Origin: Bolinopsis microptera
Taxonomy: Eukaryota > Ctenophora > Tentaculata > Lobata > Bolinopsidae
Length of the DNA: 64,000 bases
NCBI RefSeq assembly: GCF_026151205.1
Contig: NC_087079.1
Span: 14,818,445 to 14,882,444, forward strand
Reading direction: 5' to 3'
Positions 51,901 through 57,900 of the stretch are shown piece by piece (the stretch's first letter is position 1; each line of letters opens with the position of its first letter). The notes under the pieces were generated by a model. That model made no database searches and was not told where the DNA came from. It worked only from the letters and a program-made list of their open reading frames with translations. Position numbers and translations under genes: made by a program.

Positions 51901-54900
51901 TAAGAAAACTTTCCGGTAGATTTTCAGAATGCTTGAACAATTATCTAAGATGAAAATTTCCTCAGATGTTGAAAAAAATTACTTTTAAATAGTGTTAAAT
52001 CAATTTTAGAAGTTATTACTTTGTCGAAAATCAAGTTTTAAAAACGGTTAACTTGATGACGTCATCAAGGGGTGTTTATGACGTCAAATAATTTTTTTTA
52101 TACAATGTAAACTAAAGTGTAAACAATTATTTTAAAGACCTGTGGTCGGAGATGGCTGTATCTTTTATACTTTTGAATCTATGGACACCTAAATTTAGGA
52201 TACAATTGACTATATTTGACTGTCAAAGCGTCTATCCCTGAATATGTATCACGATAATCTGTCGTAAAACAGGGGTTCTAGAAAACCCACTTCCCGATGC
52301 TCCTGAAGCCTGAAACCTTTTTTGCAGTCGATTTGGTCAACGTCTAGACGCTCTGAAAAATTTCAGATCTCTAACTCAATTTTAATATGGTTTTTAAGGC
52401 ACCTGAATATGGCGATGTTGGGTTTTTTACCGAATTTCGTATAAGATAACAGTGCTGGCGAGTATTTTATGCAAATTTCTTAAAAATCTCAACATAACTA
52501 TTTTTTATTCCTGTCATCTTTGACATCAAATTAGAATGTTTTGAACTAAAAATAAATCTGCTGAACGACTTCTTAATGCCTGAAAAACTCCTGCCGGAGG
52601 CGGCGGCCTTCGGCCGCCGCCTCCGGCCGGAGTGCACGCTTCGCGTGCACGAAAGAAGCTTGTAACGTGTACCAAAGGGGGTATAATTATAGTAAAGGGG
52701 GTATAATAATAAATGGGTACATAGTATACCCACAATAAATGCAACGGTCGTGCTTGCCAGCACTGTGATTTGTATATAGGGTTATTATTATATTATGTGT
52801 ATATTGTTTTCATAGTAGTAAATAAATTATTTTCAACTATTATTGATTGAGTCGCTTTTTTGATTAATGAAATCCAATCTCAGATCTGACGGACGGTATC
52901 TGGCACACAGTGTGTTTCAGGTACTCAGATGAGGAGGGACAACTAACCATCTTCATAGACGAAAAAGACTGGTCAATTAAGCGAACAATCGACCCTGGTT
53001 CGTGAATATTTATTACGCTTTATTCACAATTGTTGCTTGCTCAGCTATTTTTCCTTACAGATACATAAGAAAAACAAAACATGAAAATATTCTCCTCGCT
53101 TATTATTCGCTGTAATATGTTTATGATTATAATGTATAATGGACAATTAATTTAATCTGTAATGTATTACAGCTGGGATAGGAAGTTATGGTAGTATGAT
53201 TCTTGGAGCGGAGCAAGATTTCCAGGAGAAATCAACTCTCAGAAAGTTGGACAAGTTCCAATATTTCGAGGGAAGTATTTCCAACTTCAATATGTGGCAG
53301 GTAAATGCCCCTTTATTGGAATTTGTATCGATAATATAGCTATAATAATAGGATCGGGTACTTGTACTGTAGAAAGATAACACGTGGGATTTAAAGTTTA
53401 ATCATTGATGGTTCATATTTTATTGAAGCTACAAAATACCTAAATATAGAAAAAGTTAAATTACTCTAAACATTTATAAATATCTCTGAATATCTCTAAA
53501 TATCTCTAAATATCTCTAAATATCCCTGGATATCTCTAAATATCCCTATATATCTCTAAATATCTCTAAATATCCCTGGATATTTCTAAATATCCCTATA
53601 TATCTCTAAATATCTCTAAACATTTATAAATATCTCTAAATATCTCTAAATATCTCTAAATATCTCTAAATATCTCTGAATAGTGTCAGTAAATATCTCT
53701 GAATATCTCATCTTTCAGGCGTTGCTTTCAAAAGAAGAGATGCAGTATCTGTCAGGTACCAGTGCTATCTGCAAAACCAAGCTAACAAAGGACGAGAGGA
53801 TAGTGTTACGCTGGGGTGATGTACTGAACTTTGGGAGTAAGACTGTTGAGCTGGGATCTATGAGTGATAACGAGATGTGCCGTAAGTAGGAGGGATCTTT
53901 AAAGATCTCTAAATATCTCTAACTTTAGATTTGTTTGGGGAGGCGAATCATACACAGTTTAGTGTAATTTATCTAAATAACTTTAAATATGTGTCGTAAG
54001 TTAAGATATTAAAACTTTAAATATCTCTAAATAACTTTAAATATGTGTCGTAAGTAGGAGGGTCTCTAAATAACTCTTGATAACTCTAAATATCTCTAAA
54101 TATGTGTCGTAAGCACTAAGAGAAGGGCTGCTGTAGATTGCTTGGTTGACAATATAGCTCCACAGTCCACATGGTGGTGGAAATGTATACTAAAGTACTA
54201 ATTTGGCAACTAACATTTTCGGCAACTAACGTTTTTGAGATTGTAACTCAAACTTACAAACCACGACAAACCATAACAGGGGTATCTTTCGTAGGATCAT
54301 TTGGTGTAGACGAACAGCTAAAACTAGAGATCAACGGAAAACCTGTAGTTTACGAGGACTCTGTTTTCAAGCTTTGTGATAGGTCAGAATGTGAAGCAGT
54401 GGATCTAAAGCTGAAGACATCCGGTACTAGGACTTTTGTTGGGGGCAACATGACTGTGGTTCTTAGCTCTGATGAAAGTAAGCCTTGAGTTTATATTAAT
54501 TGTTGTTTCACTTATCCGTTTATAAACAAAGTAAGTGAGTATAGGTCCTTTTATTTAGAAATTTAATTTTTGGCGAATTCAAGTGAAAACGGAATGTCTA
54601 TACTCTCTCCAACTCTATATTTTAGATAATAATAGGATTTTTCCAGGTTCAGGTATGAACTGTGACAAGAGCAGCTGTACTCTCTCCTCCTCAACCCTCA
54701 CTCCATTCCTCATACAATCCGAGTCCAAACGACCCGGTGAGACACTAGAACCCAGCGACCAGTTCTACTTCACGGATACCACCGGTCTAGTCTTGCGGTG
54801 CACCACAGAGAAATGTTTCCTGGCAGAGGATGAGCCGGGGACTAGTAACCTGTTCTCTACCGTTATTGAGAGGAGGGGTTGGGATGATTGGGAGGAGGCG

Positions 54901-57900
54901 GAGGAGTGCAAGGGAACCTGCGGTGACAGCTACCATATCTTCACCAGGTAATATTTCCTTATCCGCTGCTTCTGTCTGTGTTAATTTCTATTATATCGTC
55001 TGGAAGCATTGGTTGTGATAAGTAAATCTAGACTATTATCTGGTAAGTTACAATCTCTAATCTCCATATATCCATCTAGGAAGTGTCTCGCTCCTTCGCA
55101 CCTGTCTGAAACTCTGAAGTCGCTTTACTGTCCTGGAAGCCCGGAGAAAAGAGTCAACTGCCAGCTAGACACTTGTGAGAAAACAGGTATAAATCAGGCT
55201 CTTGATAACTTTAGATTAATACTAGAATTGTATCTCTTCTTACGTAGTGGTGGTAAAAGAAGTAATTGACAATGATCCTTACCACACCCCTCTCAGAGAA
55301 GTGCGGTCCTGGGGTGAGGGACACCAAGTTCAGAGGGGTGTTCAAATGGGGACAAACATACCGGGTAAACTACACCGTGGACATTCTCTGTCCTGCAGGC
55401 AACTATAATCAGCGGGAGTAAGTTTTTTGTATTATATTATGCTGATTATTCTCCAATTATCATCTCATTATTTGCTAAGTATTTTAACTTTACCAGGTCT
55501 TGTCTTTCTGCTAGACCGTTATCAGTGTATTAAGATAGTCGTATTCTGCAGAGAGTAGTAATTGTGTGCTGTGTGAGCCTGTAATTATCAATATCATCAC
55601 AATATTTGCTTCATAAAATACATTTTTCCGTTATCGATATTCTATTCATTGAAGTCTAATAATGAAGATTGAAGACTGAAATGGTAACGTTCAGTGAGTA
55701 ATACTGATTGTGTGCTATACGCCTGCAATGTTCAGGTACCCGCTGGTGGTTAAGATGAAGTGCTCGAGGGAGGGATACTATGAGAGCGACTTTGTAACTA
55801 ACATTGAGAAATGTGCGTTCCTCAGCGAGAGTGCCCAGCTTCTTCACAGCCTACTATCGGTGTGTATGTGTTGCGTGTGCGTGTGCGTGTGCGTGTGCGT
55901 GTGCGTGTGCGTGTGCGTGTGTATGTGCGTGTGTATGTGTGTGTGCGTGTGTAACTGTAAGTGTGCATGCCCGTGAGGTGGTACGTCCGTACGTTTGAGT
56001 GAATTGATATGGAATTATGTGAGTAAGTCTGGTTTACCATAATATAATTTCACAATCTGTATGTTGAAAATTAAAAGTCGGCTGTGCTTCTTCCTGCAAG
56101 TCGCACGAGATACGAAGCTTTTTAACTAAAATCCAACAAACAAAGCTTTTATCATAATTTATCATTTTGTTAACATCGATCAAACATTGATGTAGTAAAG
56201 AAGCGAGCTAGGACGATATTTCCTGTTCGACACAAAATAATAAAACAGGTTACTGAATAAGGGAAAGAGATTTAAAATAGCCGTCACTAACCATATGTCA
56301 GTACAGACTGCATTACAGGGAGATGTAACGGCCGGTAACGTGTTACAAGTGACAACGGACATGAAGACCATTCTGGAACGAGCTGACGACGTCAGCGCTC
56401 TGCATCTCGAAATGATACGCAATCTTACAGGTTCTTAATCAATATTTTTCTCTGATTACAGTATGGAATTTGAAAGATTTTATTTCTATGATTTCAGCTT
56501 ATCGTTGAATGTTTCTAACATGTATTATCTGGATGCAAATCTTAACGGAATTTTAAAATTCCTATGGTGTTTCAGATCGAGCACTAGCTACTGGAAACGT
56601 GACCCTGGCAGTTCAAGACAACATCATAGACGCTGTGGAGACTATAGCATCTAAAGTGAAGGTTGACGAGTTGTGGATTGCTCAAACAAAGAATCAGATT
56701 GTCAGAAGGTACGGTTGTGTGTTCTTTATTTTCATTATTTTTGAATAATTGAAAGATGGAACAATTGAAAGGCAGGACCAACTGAATATCATTGTTCAAA
56801 ATGTTTAAAATCGTTTCATCTTGCCAAAAAGAGCTACCTTTGAACGTTATGTTTTATATTCTTCAGATACTGTGTAAGTTTGCCCTAAGTTTCTCTTACC
56901 AAAGCACTAATTTCAAACGCTCTCACTCTGTTTCCAGCATTTTGGAGATGATAGACAAGTCGGCGGACATGGTAGATCTGATGGGTAAACCCGGCTCCGC
57001 TACAATCCGAGAAAACATTGCCCTGTTTGTAGACAAAGTGGACCTGACAACGTCCCTGCTTGTGAACCTGAACATAGCGGACACTTCCAACCTCTACACT
57101 ACAGAGCTGGTCATGACAAACACTGAGAAGAAAGATATAGTAAGGAGGGGGTTTAGGAATTTTTTTAGGAATTTGTTTTGGTCGCTCGTTTGCGGTTTTT
57201 TGTAGGATATTTTATAACTTTCTGCTGTAGAGAAGGACATATTAAGGATTTAAGACTGTTATTATTAAAAGAATAACCAATTTGTCAATATAATTGTTGT
57301 GCCTGACAACCATTAACCCCACACATTAACCATATAGCTGCAGGAAACCACCGGTATAGGTATCTACATTCCCGCCTCTATCCGCTCCTCCGCTCAGCAG
57401 GAGATAGACAGGGTCTGGTTCTCCGTCTTCAAGACTGACCGGCTCTTCCTCAGTAATGTACGTGGTATTCTGTTTTATTCCTCAGTAATGTACGTGATAT
57501 TCTGTTTTGAAGTTCCGAAACTCATATGAATGATTGTTATTCAGAATTCGATTATGTTATTGTGGTGTTGCAGGTGTTCTGTTAGTATGTAGTTTTCTTC
57601 AGAACTTTTATAAAAGCTGAACATCCATGTATTAAGGAATAATTATTAATAATGTATATTTTAGGTCCAATCATACCAATTTTTGACCAAAAAGTAGACT
57701 AATAGAAGATTTTATTTCTCCAGGAAACTTCAGAGCCAGGAATGGTGCTGGCTTGTAACGAATCGTGCGAAGTTTCAGGAACTATTGTCGGTATTGGTAT
57801 CGGTAAGAACTACGGCAACATTACAAATCTCAAAGATGATGTCCGGATTCAGTTCTCGCCGCCCTCGGTAAATTTTTAAAACTCTATCAGGATGGTTCTG

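Noticed and set aside
54166-54230. Alternative that exon 54166-54477 starts a new gene at the ATG at 54171
   Set aside because: The acceptor before 54166 completes the codon left by exon 53881 and the following exons continue in phase, so continuation is simpler.
55804-56040. Cys/Val- and Thr/Arg-repeat ORFs around the GTGTGC microsatellite
   Set aside because: Simple-sequence artefacts. Only the part before 55859 in one frame is supported as exon.
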